Position numbers and translations under genes: made by a program. Below, in pieces: positions 51,120-61,174 of a stretch of DNA of 64,000 nt. The notes under the pieces are model-generated. The model was not told the DNA's origin, ran no database searches, and saw only the letters and a list, made by a program, of their open reading frames with translations. Numbering within the stretch: position 1 is the first letter of the stretch; each line of letters begins with the position of its first letter. Origin of the DNA: Hofstenia miamia (taxonomy: Eukaryota; Xenacoelomorpha; Acoela); contig SCFE01000067.1 of the NCBI GenBank assembly GCA_004352715.1, positions 662,596-726,595 on the forward strand, written 5' to 3'.

Positions 51120-53215
51120 CTACGGCAATCCAGTGAAGAAACAGAACGTATTTGAAATTTTTTAGAGATTACAAAGGGTTTAATATTTTAGAATTTGGAA
51201 GAGATTGCTAAGGAATGTATATGCTATTATTCAAATCTGATGATGATGCTAATAAATTATTTGATGAACTTAATAATACTATGCTGCATATCATTAATCA
51301 GTATGTACCTTTTAGAATATGTAATAAGCGAACTAAGAGTAGCTGTTGGTATGACAGTGAATTAAGATCATTAAGACGTGTACGTAGAAAAAATGAGAAT
51401 TATAGAAGATTAAAATCTCCACAGGCATAACTGGAATATGAGTTATCTAGAAATAAGTTTCTTATTGCATCACAACCAAGGGCTATTTCTTATTTTACAG
51501 TTCAATCAATTCCATGAAGAATGATCTCAAAAAATTCTTTTGTCATTATAGAAATTTAACAACAAAATCTAAGTCTCCTGCCAATATTAAGGTGCAAAAT
51601 TTGGCGGAGTTCTTCTGCATAAAATTAGAAAAATAAAGTCAACATTAGTGTCCATCAATGGATGTGTTTTTTATCGTGTAGAACCAATCTCTGGTAAAAA
51701 TGTTCACTAATTTTTCAACTCTAGCACACAAATATATTCATAGATAAACTATCAGTTCTAAATCAACAATTTGTAAATTCTTGGATCCTATACCAGCATA
51801 TTTTATGGAACACCCCCATTTGCATGCATATATGTTAGCAATGCTTTACAATACTGTTCCCAATTTTGAAGAGCTATCGTCCAATATTGAATTTAAGCTT
51901 CATCTTAAAAATCATAGAGAGGGCTGCCTTTCAACAAGTTTTTAATGAAAATGAATTGAATAGTAAATTTCATTCATGTGAGACTACATTATTGAAAGTC
52001 TACAATGATATTATGCTTGAGTTAGATGTTCATGAAAGCAGTGCTTCTGTATTATTTTTGTTTGATCAATCGGCGGTTAATCACTAACTTTTGCTTAAGA
52101 TATTGTCAAACTATAGGATTAGTGGTTGTGCCCTAAAATGGATTGAATCATATCTTAAAGACAGAAAAGTTAAAGTTCACTTTAACTGTGAAAATAGTGA
52201 GCCATCTAAATTAATATGTGGGGTGTCCCTGAGATCCTGTTTGGGGCCACTATAGTATCTTATCTACACGACATTTATATCAGATCTATGTATTGAGTTG
52301 AAGTTATCTTATGAGTTGTACGCTGATGATCTTCAAGTATATACGCTCGTGTTAAACCATGATGTTTCAAGAGATTATCATTTTGGTCCAATTTTTTTAA
52401 TCTTATTGAGGAGGAGTTTGTGAAATTTGATCAAGCAATCAAATCTAGAAAAACGAAAGTTCTTAACATCTCACGCTTAAATTCTTTAAAGCCTTCGATC
52501 TATGAATATCCTCCAATTGAAATGCAGAGATATGTGACTTCTGATGCCTCCAATCTGAGTGTTATTTTTGACAATCGTTTTTGTTTAAAGAACATGTTAC
52601 AAAACCTGTTCAATTCAACTACGGTAAATAAAGCATATAAGAAAATTTTTTGTGTATTAATCAACAAAAGATTTGATATCATCTACTGTATTTTCAAGAT
52701 TAGACAATTGCAATGCACTATTATCAAATTCACCTAAATATATATATTGAGCAGGTGGCAAAATATAAAAGAATCATATATAGATTGCCTAGAGATATGG
52801 GAACATCAATGGGACATGTTAAGCTGCATTGGATACTGCTAAAAGGAAGAATAGATTACAAACTTTTCCTCCTTACTTGGACGTGTATCAACGGCATGGC
52901 GCCAAAATATTTGAGTAGTTTTACTAGAAAAAAAAGAGATGCACTACAATTTGAAAACTAGAACTTTTCTTTTTGATAATTATTGCAGACAAGAAAAAAA
53001 CAGTGATGCAGCGTTTGCTGTTGCTGCGCCAAAGCAATATAATATGTTTAAAAAAGAGCTTAGAAAATGTACCGGCTTTGAAAATTCAAGAAAAAATTCA
53101 AGAAAAAATTGAAGAATTTTTTCTTTACTAAATTTGTACATAGTGTATTGAATATTGTAATTTCCAGATCATCTGATTAATCTTTGATTAGAGGGCGCGC
53201 TATATAAATAAATAT
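51120..53215 (+). pseudogene. CR1/L2-type LINE, 5'-truncated
   Basis: A non-LTR retrotransposon on the plus strand, readable in order despite many stops and frameshifts. First is the endonuclease-to-RT linker (FRDYKGFN, then SSCWYDSELRSLRRVRRKNE, 51150-51420). Then RT motifs: SYRPILNLSFILKIIER (51870), LNSKFHSCETTLLKVYNDI and LFDQSAVNH (motif A area, Asp altered context), WIESYLKDRKVKV (52140), and the catalytic YADDLQ (52319-52336). Next LSVIFD and the thumb, with RIDYKLFLLTWTCINGMAPK (52845-52905). The C-terminal end reads SDAAFAVAAPKQYN...FKKEL. The end sequence GGGCGCGCTATATAAATAAA runs into an (ATT)n tail. Conserved RT style fits the CR1/L2/Daphne group; exact clade not determined. Confidence 0.85.
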
Positions 53216-53236
53216 TATTATTATTATTATTATTAC
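53214..53236. repeat. (ATT)n tail of LINE / R4 junction
   Basis: ATT units ending the plus-strand LINE and directly abutting the 3' end of the minus-strand R4/Dong-like element. Confidence 0.92.
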
Positions 53237-54245
53237 TTCTCACAGCTTCATGCTGGTATCCCCCTCAGCTCGGGGAACTCACCAGTTCCGAGGGAGTATG
53301 AGAGCTTTTCTCAGGACTTTAGCTGTTCCTAAAAATGCTGCCTTCTGTGCAACTGCCCCATCTCCACTTTAGTAATCCCACCTCCTCCAAGTATTTCTTA
53401 TAATTCTTACTCATTGTTCCTCGTGCTCCTGCTACTACCGAGACTACTTTAACCTTCTTCAATTCCACAGCCTGTCTAATTCCTCTGCCAACTCCCTGTG
53501 CTTGTCTATCTTCTCTTTCTCCTTGCTTTTTACATTTCTGTCCTGTGGTACTGCTATGTCTATCACTGTTCCCAATCTTTGCTCTTTGTCTACCACTACT
53601 ATGTCTGGCCTCCTTGCTTCTATTACCGTGCTTGTCTGGATGTTGAAGTCCCACAGAATCTTAACCTTATCATTCTCTATGACTCCCGGTGGCTTATGAT
53701 CATACCACTTGTCTCCTGCTTCTAACCCATGCTGCCTGCTCAAGCTCCAATGTACCATTCGTCCCACCTTGTCATGCCTGAACTTATACTCATTCTGCGC
53801 CAACTTCTCACACCCTGCTATCAGATGATCTACTGTCTCCGCCTCTTTCTAACTTAGCCTACACTTATCACTTACTTCTAATCTTCTGTCTATATGCTTT
53901 TTCAACCAGTTTGTTCTTATTGCTTGGTCCTATGCTGCCATTAGCAGTGCTTCTGTTTCTCTTTTTAGTCCTGCCTTTTTAACCACTTGTTGCTTCCTTC
54001 TCTGTCAAATTTTTCTGTGTTCCTCCAGTATTCTCCATGCATTGCCTTCCGCCTATACCTTTTTTATTTCTCTAATTCAATCCTACTCTGGTATGCTGTC
54101 TTTCCTTCACTCTCAGTTCTTATCTTCCTTAACCCCTTAGTGACCTTCAGTAGTGACCCCTTAGGTTGTGCTTCTACATATTCCTTTAGCCCTAGTGCTT
54201 CTGCTTCTACTCTTTCCTCCACACTTAGTGTAGCATCATTCGAAG
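53237..54245 (-). mobile_element. R4/Dong-like LINE, 3' half
   Basis: The minus strand carries the C-terminal half of the same type of element as 25778-26950. From the 5' side: VEAEALGLKEYVE and a Lys/Arg-rich thumb extension with stops, KCRLS...ETVDHLIAGCEKLA (zinc-knuckle with its second Cys changed to Ser), then an open frame 53803-53459 (MAQNEYKFRHDKVGRMVHWS). That frame includes KILWDFNIQT and RRPDIVVVDKEQRLGTVIDI, the PD...D core of the restriction-like endonuclease found in R2/R4/NeSL elements. After a frameshift, VKVVSVVAGARGTMSKNYKK ends the protein near 53340. It is 5'-truncated near 54245. The 3' UTR lies against (ATT)n. Confidence 0.86.
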
Positions 54246-55550
54246 AAAGAAAACAAAACTATATCATTAATTTGTTTTGATTCTTAGAATATGCATTTAA
54301 TAATTTTGGCAATTTGATTTAGGCAAGTATTAGTCGCCAAAATGGTTTTGACAAAATTAAGTGTAGACGAAAAGCCTGCACACAGTTCTGTACCACCACA
54401 CGGTACACAGAAATTTATTGCGTGGGAAACAAAATTGGATTTAGGTGACTGGTACCTGTTTAATATCGCAAATCGGTAAATATGTTTTAATTAATTTCCT
54501 ATATAAAGGAACCACGAGCTGTAAAGATGATGAACAATAAACTCGCTGTANNNNNNNNNNNNNNNNNNNNNNNNNNNNNNNNNNNNNNNNNNNNNNNNNN
54601 NNNNNNNNNNNNNNNNNNNNNNNNNNNNNNNNNNNNNNNNNNNNNNNNNNNNNNNNNNNNNNNNNNNNNNNNNNNNNNNNNNNNNNNNNNNNNNNNNNNN
54701 NNNNNNNNNNNNNNNNNNNNNNNNNNNNNNNNNNNNNNNNNNNNNNNNNNNNNNNNNNNNNNNNNNNNNNNNNNNNNNNNNNNNNNNNNNNNNNNNNNNN
54801 NNNNNNNNNNNNNNNNNNNNNNNNNNNNNNNNNNNNNNNNNNNNNNNNNNNNNNNNNNNNNNNNNNNNNNNNNNNNNNNNNNNNNNNNNNNNNNNNNNNN
54901 NNNNNNNNNNNNNNNNNNNNNNNNNNNNNNNNNNNNNNNNNNNNNNNNNNNNNNNNNNNNNNNNNNNNNNNNNNNNNNNNNNNNNNNNNNNNNNNNNNNN
55001 NNNNNNNNNNNNNNNNNNNNNNNNNNNNNNNNNNNNNNNNNNNNNNNNNNNNNNNNNNNNNNNNNNNNNNNNNNNNNNNNNNNNNNNNNNNNNNNNNNNN
55101 NNNNNNNNNNNNNNNNNNNNNNNNNNNNNNNNNNNNNNNNNNNNNNNNNNNNNNNNNNNNNNNNNNNNNNNNNNNNNNNNNNNNNNNNNNNNNNNNNNNN
55201 NNNNNNNNNNNNNNNNNNNNNNNNNNNNNNNNNNNNNNNNNNNNNNNNNNNNNNNNNNNNNNNNNNNNNNNNNNNNNNNNNNNNNNNNNNNNNNNNNNNN
55301 NNNNNNNNNNNNNNNNNNNNNNNNNNNNNNNNNNNNNNNNNNNNNNNNNNNNNNNNNNNNNNNNNNNNNNNNNNNNNNNNNNNNNNNNNNNNNNNNNNNN
55401 NNNNNNNNNNNNNNNNNNNNNNNNNNNNNNNNNNNNNNNNNNNNNNNNNNNNNNNNNNNNNNNNNNNNNNNNNNNNNNNNNNNNNNNNNNNNNNNNNNNN
55501 NNNNNNNNNNNNNNNNNNNNNNNNNNNNNNNNNNNNNNNNNNNNNNNNNN
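54246..55550. other. Short unassigned DNA and 1,000-N gap
   Basis: 54246-54550 shows no feature I can name. 54551-55550 is a 1,000-N gap, probably a placeholder length. The minus-strand ORF A enters the gap from 55551. Confidence 0.9.
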
Positions 55551-56737
55551 TCAATTGCTATCCATGGTTCTACCATGATCCTGTACACAGATGTCCAGTA
55601 ATCTAGCTGGAGATCGAACTTTATCAGTTGCGATATTTCTTTTTCGTCTTTCTTTTGCTCGTATGGAAAGATGTTTTGAACTTGTAGAATCATATTCCTC
55701 AAAAACTCTGGTAGATCTTCTTCCGTTGATATTGTGATTATTACAATTCGAACTCCTGTTTTCTCAGCTAACTTGAGTGTGTGTTGCATGTGTTTTTCCA
55801 GATGTCCATTATACTCTTTGTCTTTTAAGATGTGGATTATTATTAGATTGTCGGGGTCAATGTTGATATATTCAATTGCTGCCACTGCGTCTTTATTCCT
55901 CATGAGACGTTGTACTTCATTAAGAGTAAAGTTGTCATTGAACACTGTGTGCACCGTACTTCTAAAATAAGGTCTCTCTAGTGTTTCATTCATTCTCTCC
56001 GGATAGCTTATTATCGTATTGATCGTAGGGCGATTTCCTTTGTCCAGTACCAGCGGTAAATTTATTTCTTCCATTTTTGTTTCTCTTCTAATCAGGCTTC
56101 TAGTTTCTGGTGATAGTTTCTCGTATGCATTGTAATTGAGTTTCATTTTCGCCATAAAGTATGGGTGAACTTTCATTCCATCTATCACAGACATACGTTT
56201 TTGTCGCTCTATTGATCTCGCAGTTCTTTCTGAAGTTGACATGCTTTTCACTGAGGGGGCATGTAGCACCTGCTGCTGCAATACGAGAGGTTTCCTTTTA
56301 CTAGTGCTCGGTTCGTAATTTATGTCTGAACCACTGCTTATGGACTCCAGCTGATCCCCTTTTGCTTGGTTCACTACTGAAATATCCATAGGCACTTGAC
56401 TAGCTGCGGATAGTACACTGCTTACACCCTCCTTTCTTGATTCTTTCATCAGAGTGTCCTCTAATCGGCGATACTGACTACTCGAAGGAAAGTTGGGACT
56501 TCAGTTACATTTCCCTTTTGTCAGAGTGTCCTCTAATCGACGATACTGACTACTCGGTTTTGCATCATTATTACTGTTGGTCGCTGGGTCCTCTAATTGA
56601 CGGTGACGACTACTAGGCAGTTCTTTCTGCTGACTCACGCTGTTTGTGTCCCGTCTGCTGGGCTTTGCTTTCTTCACCCTCTTTCTTGGATTTGTCTTGC
56701 ACTGCATTTCTCTTCTCTTCTGATTTGTTTTGTCCAT
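55551..56737 (-). CDS. Retroelement-associated ORF A (N-terminal part), unknown
   Basis: On the minus strand an open frame runs from ATG at 56449 to the gap at 55550 (about 300 residues). The same frame extends upstream to ATG 56737 with one TGA at about 56498. The first 100 residues are Ser/Thr/Lys-rich and probably disordered (SSGSDINYEPSTSKRK). The rest looks globular, with NDNFTLNEVQRLMRNKDAV and a hydrophobic VRIVIITIS strand. No membrane segment, zinc finger, Gag major-homology or protease motif was seen. It follows directly after the integrase C-terminus and overlaps it by about 125 bases if the upstream ATG is used. It is therefore probably an extra gene of a Ty3/gypsy-like element, in the position where env would lie. 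Its C-terminal half is seen on the opposite strand at 58842. Confidence 0.6.
56450..56620 (-). repeat. Iterated RRLEDT-motif repeats (three units)
   Basis: Three diverged copies of a roughly 25-bp core (minus-strand AGTAGTC...CG.CGATTAGAGGACAC) near 56450-56487, 56520-56557 and 56582-56618. In the ORF A frame they encode SSQYRRLEDTL, SSQYRRLEDTL and SSRHRQLEDPA. Two more lie before the RT at 57757-57841. Confidence 0.85.
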
Positions 56738-57320
56738 CCTTGGAATTCCTAAATTTAGTTAATAAATTAATTTCCCATGTTTCAGGGTTATAGTTAATAT
56801 TTTGTTTTGCTGCCCTCTGAGGCATAACTCTAGGTTGTATTTCATCTGCATCTACATCGTGTTGAAATTCTTCTTCGAATTCTTCCTCTGGCAGGCTGTC
56901 CAAATCGTCCATTGTGTACGCACTTTCATTATTATTTCTTACTAGTTTAAATTCAGCTTTACCGTCTAGGGATGCTCCCTCTATGTCGGTGATTGCCCTT
57001 TTTAAGTTTTGAAAATGCAGAATTTTGTCGTTATCAAGTACGTATTCATTGTTTTCTAACACTTTTTTAATTTTATACGGACCTGTCCATACCGTTTTTA
57101 ATTTATGTACTTGATTTACGTCAGTAACCTTAATGGGTGTGAATGCATATACTGTGTCCCCTACATTATGCGTGTGTCCATATATTTTTTTATTGTAGTT
57201 TCTCTCTTGTCTTGTAGCAGATTGTTTGATGTTGTGACACATTGTTTCATGTATTGCCGTTATTTTTCTCCTTTAATTGCTTTACACAAGTCTATTACAT
57301 TTGTGAAGTATTTGTTTTTG
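56613..57320 (-). pseudogene. Ty3/gypsy integrase C-terminal domain
   Basis: The minus-strand frame 57242-56613 reads HNVGDTVYAFTPIKV, then KLKTVWTGPYKIKKVLENNE and ILHFQNLKRAI: the GPY/F module at the C-terminus of Ty3/gypsy and retroviral integrases. It is followed by an acidic segment (LPEEEFEEEF) and a Lys/Glu-rich tail. Just upstream, after a stop at 57321 and a frameshift, residues resembling the RT block KYFTxxDL are fused almost directly to this domain. RNase H, the integrase zinc finger and the integrase catalytic core are therefore missing, an internal deletion of over 1 kb. The frame is the same as that of the RT segment. Confidence 0.85.
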
Positions 57321-57827
57321 CTAGCCTAGATAAAGCATATCTTCTATTCGTGGCAATGGGTAAGAGTCTTTTTTCGTCACTTCGTTGAGTTTTCTGAAGT
57401 CAATACATAGTCTGTATTTTTTCCCTTGTTTTACAAAGACTGTTGGAGCTGCATATGGACTCTCGCTTGGTCTAATGATCTTGTTGTCGATTAGTTCATT
57501 TAATATTCTATTGTATTCATCTTTAAGTTGCTCATTTACTCTGCGTACTGGTAGTTTGATCAGCTTGTCCGTTGTTGTTATTATTTTGTGTGTCTCTCCA
57601 ATCACTTGACCAACGCTAATTTCCCCGAAGTTAAAAATTCTGCTATGTTTTTTCAGAAGCTCTCTTAATTCCTCTATTTCTGTTTTTTGTAAGTGTTGGT
57701 ATTCTCCATCCTCTATTTTAGGTATTTGTTCTTCTTCTTCTGCGTTCCTCCCCGTGCCCTCTAATCGGCGGTGAGGAGTACTTGCTCCAATGGCATTCAT
57801 CTGTGTGCCCTCTACTCGGTGGTGCAA
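57321..57827 (-). pseudogene. Ty3/gypsy reverse transcriptase, N-terminal part
   Basis: The minus-strand frame reads ELLKKHSRIFNFGEISVGQV, then KLPVRRVNEQLKDEYNRI, SESPYAAPTVFVKQGKKYR, LCIDFRKLNEVTKKDSYPLP and RIEDMLY: the fingers and early palm of Ty3/gypsy RT in canonical order. It stops (TAG) before the first catalytic Asp region and never reaches the YxDD box. Upstream, residues 1-35 hold two SS/ST-x-HRRLEGT-type motifs shared with the region after the integrase. The 5' side is lost in the 1,000-N gap at 57842, so protease and Gag are not seen. Confidence 0.88.
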
Positions 57828-57841
57828 ACTACTTGCTGCAT
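57757..57841 (-). repeat. Iterated RRLEGT-motif repeats (two units)
   Basis: Two diverged copies of the same core found at 56450-56620, here encoding STPHRRLEGTG and an HHRVEGTQ variant, in the pol frame immediately before the RT. Confidence 0.8.
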
Positions 57842-58841
57842 NNNNNNNNNNNNNNNNNNNNNNNNNNNNNNNNNNNNNNNNNNNNNNNNNNNNNNNNNNN
57901 NNNNNNNNNNNNNNNNNNNNNNNNNNNNNNNNNNNNNNNNNNNNNNNNNNNNNNNNNNNNNNNNNNNNNNNNNNNNNNNNNNNNNNNNNNNNNNNNNNNN
58001 NNNNNNNNNNNNNNNNNNNNNNNNNNNNNNNNNNNNNNNNNNNNNNNNNNNNNNNNNNNNNNNNNNNNNNNNNNNNNNNNNNNNNNNNNNNNNNNNNNNN
58101 NNNNNNNNNNNNNNNNNNNNNNNNNNNNNNNNNNNNNNNNNNNNNNNNNNNNNNNNNNNNNNNNNNNNNNNNNNNNNNNNNNNNNNNNNNNNNNNNNNNN
58201 NNNNNNNNNNNNNNNNNNNNNNNNNNNNNNNNNNNNNNNNNNNNNNNNNNNNNNNNNNNNNNNNNNNNNNNNNNNNNNNNNNNNNNNNNNNNNNNNNNNN
58301 NNNNNNNNNNNNNNNNNNNNNNNNNNNNNNNNNNNNNNNNNNNNNNNNNNNNNNNNNNNNNNNNNNNNNNNNNNNNNNNNNNNNNNNNNNNNNNNNNNNN
58401 NNNNNNNNNNNNNNNNNNNNNNNNNNNNNNNNNNNNNNNNNNNNNNNNNNNNNNNNNNNNNNNNNNNNNNNNNNNNNNNNNNNNNNNNNNNNNNNNNNNN
58501 NNNNNNNNNNNNNNNNNNNNNNNNNNNNNNNNNNNNNNNNNNNNNNNNNNNNNNNNNNNNNNNNNNNNNNNNNNNNNNNNNNNNNNNNNNNNNNNNNNNN
58601 NNNNNNNNNNNNNNNNNNNNNNNNNNNNNNNNNNNNNNNNNNNNNNNNNNNNNNNNNNNNNNNNNNNNNNNNNNNNNNNNNNNNNNNNNNNNNNNNNNNN
58701 NNNNNNNNNNNNNNNNNNNNNNNNNNNNNNNNNNNNNNNNNNNNNNNNNNNNNNNNNNNNNNNNNNNNNNNNNNNNNNNNNNNNNNNNNNNNNNNNNNNN
58801 NNNNNNNNNNNNNNNNNNNNNNNNNNNNNNNNNNNNNNNNN
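57842..58841. other. Assembly gap, 1,000 N
   Basis: Placeholder-length gap separating the two opposed halves of the retroelement. Confidence 0.98.
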
Positions 58842-59403
58842 AGAGAGACCTTATTTTAGAAGTGTGGTGCACACAGTGTTCAATGACAACTTTACTCTTA
58901 ATGAAGTACAACGTCTCATGAGGAATAAAGACGCAGTGGCAGGAATTGAATATATCAACATTGACCCCGACAATCTAATAATAATCCACATCTTAAAAGA
59001 CAAAGAGCATAATGGACATCTGGAAAAACACATGCAACACACACTCAAGTTAGCTGAGAAAACAGGAGTTCGAATTGTAATAATCACAATAGCAACGGAA
59101 GAAGATCTACCAGAGTTTTTGAGGAATATGATTCTACAAGTTCAAAACATCTTTCTGTACGAGCATAAGAAAGACGAAAAAGAAATATCGCAACTGATAA
59201 AGTTCGATCTCCAGCTAGATTACTGGACATCTGTGTACAGGATCATGGTAGAACCATGGATAGCAATTGAAATATATCAGCAAGCGCGGACAATCAAACT
59301 CACTACAAATCCAGGAAGTCTCGAACAACTAACACAACTCCACATCAAGTGCAGTCTGAACCAAAGACAGGAATATTTGAAAGAAATACAACAAACATGG
59401 TGA
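58842..59403 (+). CDS. Retroelement-associated ORF A (C-terminal part), unknown
   Basis: An open plus-strand frame from the gap edge to TGA at 59401-59403, 187 codons visible. Its first 142 codons correspond to the minus-strand ORF A at 55978-55551, with six amino-acid differences that I counted (about 96% identity). The two are thus recently diverged copies or haplotypes. Beyond the shared part it adds a helical, Gln/Lys/Thr-rich tail (YQQARTIKLTTNPGSLEQL) ending QQTW. No domain recognised. Stop and next ATG are separated by 3 nt. Confidence 0.62.
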
Positions 59404-59406
59404 AAA

Positions 59407-60063
59407 ATGAAGTTAACAAAAACAACTCAAGAAATGTGGCCAAGAATAGCAATAGACTCACTGTCGAAAAAGTATCATAAATCAGTAGAAGTAATACTAC
59501 ACGAAATAAACAAAGTGTACAAGTTGAATACCAAAAGAGATTTCAGAAAATTCATATTCGAGGAAACAAACGCACCGGAGATACGATATAGAACTTCTAT
59601 TTGGATTCTAGGTATATATTTGACAGAAAATGACAAGATACAACTTCCTATGAAAAGAAAAACCAGAACGACGATAGCAAAAGAGAAAAAATATGAGATC
59701 GCCTTCTCACCAATTAACACAACAACAAAAAATTGGTTACTAATAGGAAGCACTGGAAAAATAGCATCCCCAGATAAAAAAGATAAACCAATGTACACAT
59801 TAGAAAAGAACATCTTAAGGATAATTACAGAGAAAAACCTGATGTGCAAAATAACAATGGTCTCGATAGTGAACGACACCGGAATATGCCCAAACGAAAT
59901 ATCAATATTTGATGAAGTAACAAAGAAATACATTTGGGGTGCAACAGCGGAAACAAAGTTGAAAGCAGCAGACGAATCTCCATGGTTAATGATGAAGAAA
60001 CTGGTGAAGAGAAAAATTTGCAGTTCGATTGAAATAATAGAAATACTAAACGAGAAAACATGA
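59407..60063 (+). CDS. Retroelement-associated ORF B, unknown
   Basis: A complete 218-codon frame beginning ATG three bases after ORF A's stop and ending at TGA 60061-60063. It is Lys/Thr/Ile-rich (about 25 kDa), with an alternating hydrophobic pattern in the middle (SIWILGIYLT, NWLLIGSTGK) but no convincing membrane segment, signal peptide, zinc finger or protease motif. The frame is unbroken, unlike nearly every other coding sequence here, and the opposite strand has only fortuitous frames. The ATG is chosen because it is the first and sits at the tight junction. Function unknown. Confidence 0.65.
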   Translation: MKLTKTTQEMWPRIAIDSLSKKYHKSVEVILHEINKVYKLNTKRDFRKFIFEETNAPEIRYRTSIWILGIYLTENDKIQLPMKRKTRTTIAKEKKYEIAFSPINTTTKNWLLIGSTGKIASPDKKDKPMYTLEKNILRIITEKNLMCKITMVSIVNDTGICPNEISIFDEVTKKYIWGATAETKLKAADESPWLMMKKLVKRKICSSIEIIEILNEKT

Positions 60064-61174
60064 ATCAGAGGCTAAGTGAACAAACAGAAAGATATAGAAG
60101 AGAAACGCCAAAGTGTTCATTTGTTAAAACAATAAAAAAGGCGGAAAAGATGAAAAAAGCGGGAATTACGAAACCCGTAGAAATCATGGAGATGATGTCA
60201 AAATCGCAACAGGAAATGATTACTGAAGACGAGCTGTTAACATCAACAGAAATAGTGCTGTCACCGAAAACACAAAGCAAAATAGATGAAATAAATATGG
60301 AAAAATGGGGCAACCTAAGTCCGACAAGTACTATTGAATGGATAGACACTGAAGACGAAAGGTACCTAGTGGAAATAAAAATCACAAGAGAGAANNNNNN
60401 NNNNNNNNNNNNNNNNNNNNNNNNNNNNNNNNNNNNNNNNNNNNNNNNNNNNNNNNNNNNNNNNNNNNNNNNNNNNNNNNNNNNNNNNNNNNNNNNNNNN
60501 NNNNNNNNNNNNNNNNNNNNNNNNNNNNNNNNNNNNNNNNNNNNNNNNNNNNNNNNNNNNNNNNNNNNNNNNNNNNNNNNNNNNNNNNNNNNNNNNNNNN
60601 NNNNNNNNNNNNNNNNNNNNNNNNNNNNNNNNNNNNNNNNNNNNNNNNNNNNNNNNNNNNNNNNNNNNNNNNNNNNNNNNNNNNNNNNNNNNNNNNNNNN
60701 NNNNNNNNNNNNNNNNNNNNNNNNNNNNNNNNNNNNNNNNNNNNNNNNNNNNNNNNNNNNNNNNNNNNNNNNNNNNNNNNNNNNNNNNNNNNNNNNNNNN
60801 NNNNNNNNNNNNNNNNNNNNNNNNNNNNNNNNNNNNNNNNNNNNNNNNNNNNNNNNNNNNNNNNNNNNNNNNNNNNNNNNNNNNNNNNNNNNNNNNNNNN
60901 NNNNNNNNNNNNNNNNNNNNNNNNNNNNNNNNNNNNNNNNNNNNNNNNNNNNNNNNNNNNNNNNNNNNNNNNNNNNNNNNNNNNNNNNNNNNNNNNNNNN
61001 NNNNNNNNNNNNNNNNNNNNNNNNNNNNNNNNNNNNNNNNNNNNNNNNNNNNNNNNNNNNNNNNNNNNNNNNNNNNNNNNNNNNNNNNNNNNNNNNNNNN
61101 NNNNNNNNNNNNNNNNNNNNNNNNNNTGTCTTAACATGTAGTAACAAATGCAAGAAAGGCGTTACGCCACCGTA
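60060..61174 (+). CDS. Retroelement-associated ORF C, unknown, gap inside
   Basis: Begins at ATG 60060-60062, overlapping ORF B's stop by four bases (ATGA), and runs 111 codons to a 732-N gap (60395-61126). After the gap 61127-61174 ends in the same frame, if the gap length is right, with VLTCSNKCKKGVTPP and a stop. The visible N-terminus is Lys/Glu/Met-rich, probably helical (KTIKKAEKMKKAG, VEIMEMMSKSQQEM). The final segment has a CSNKC pair that could be part of a zinc or disulfide site. No family recognised. The LTR-like region starts directly after it. Confidence 0.55.

Noticed and set aside
59475-60061. Minus-strand frames of 152 and 78 codons
   Set aside because: Antisense of ORF B; hydrophobic Phe/Leu/Ile composition is what an A-rich coding strand gives in reverse.
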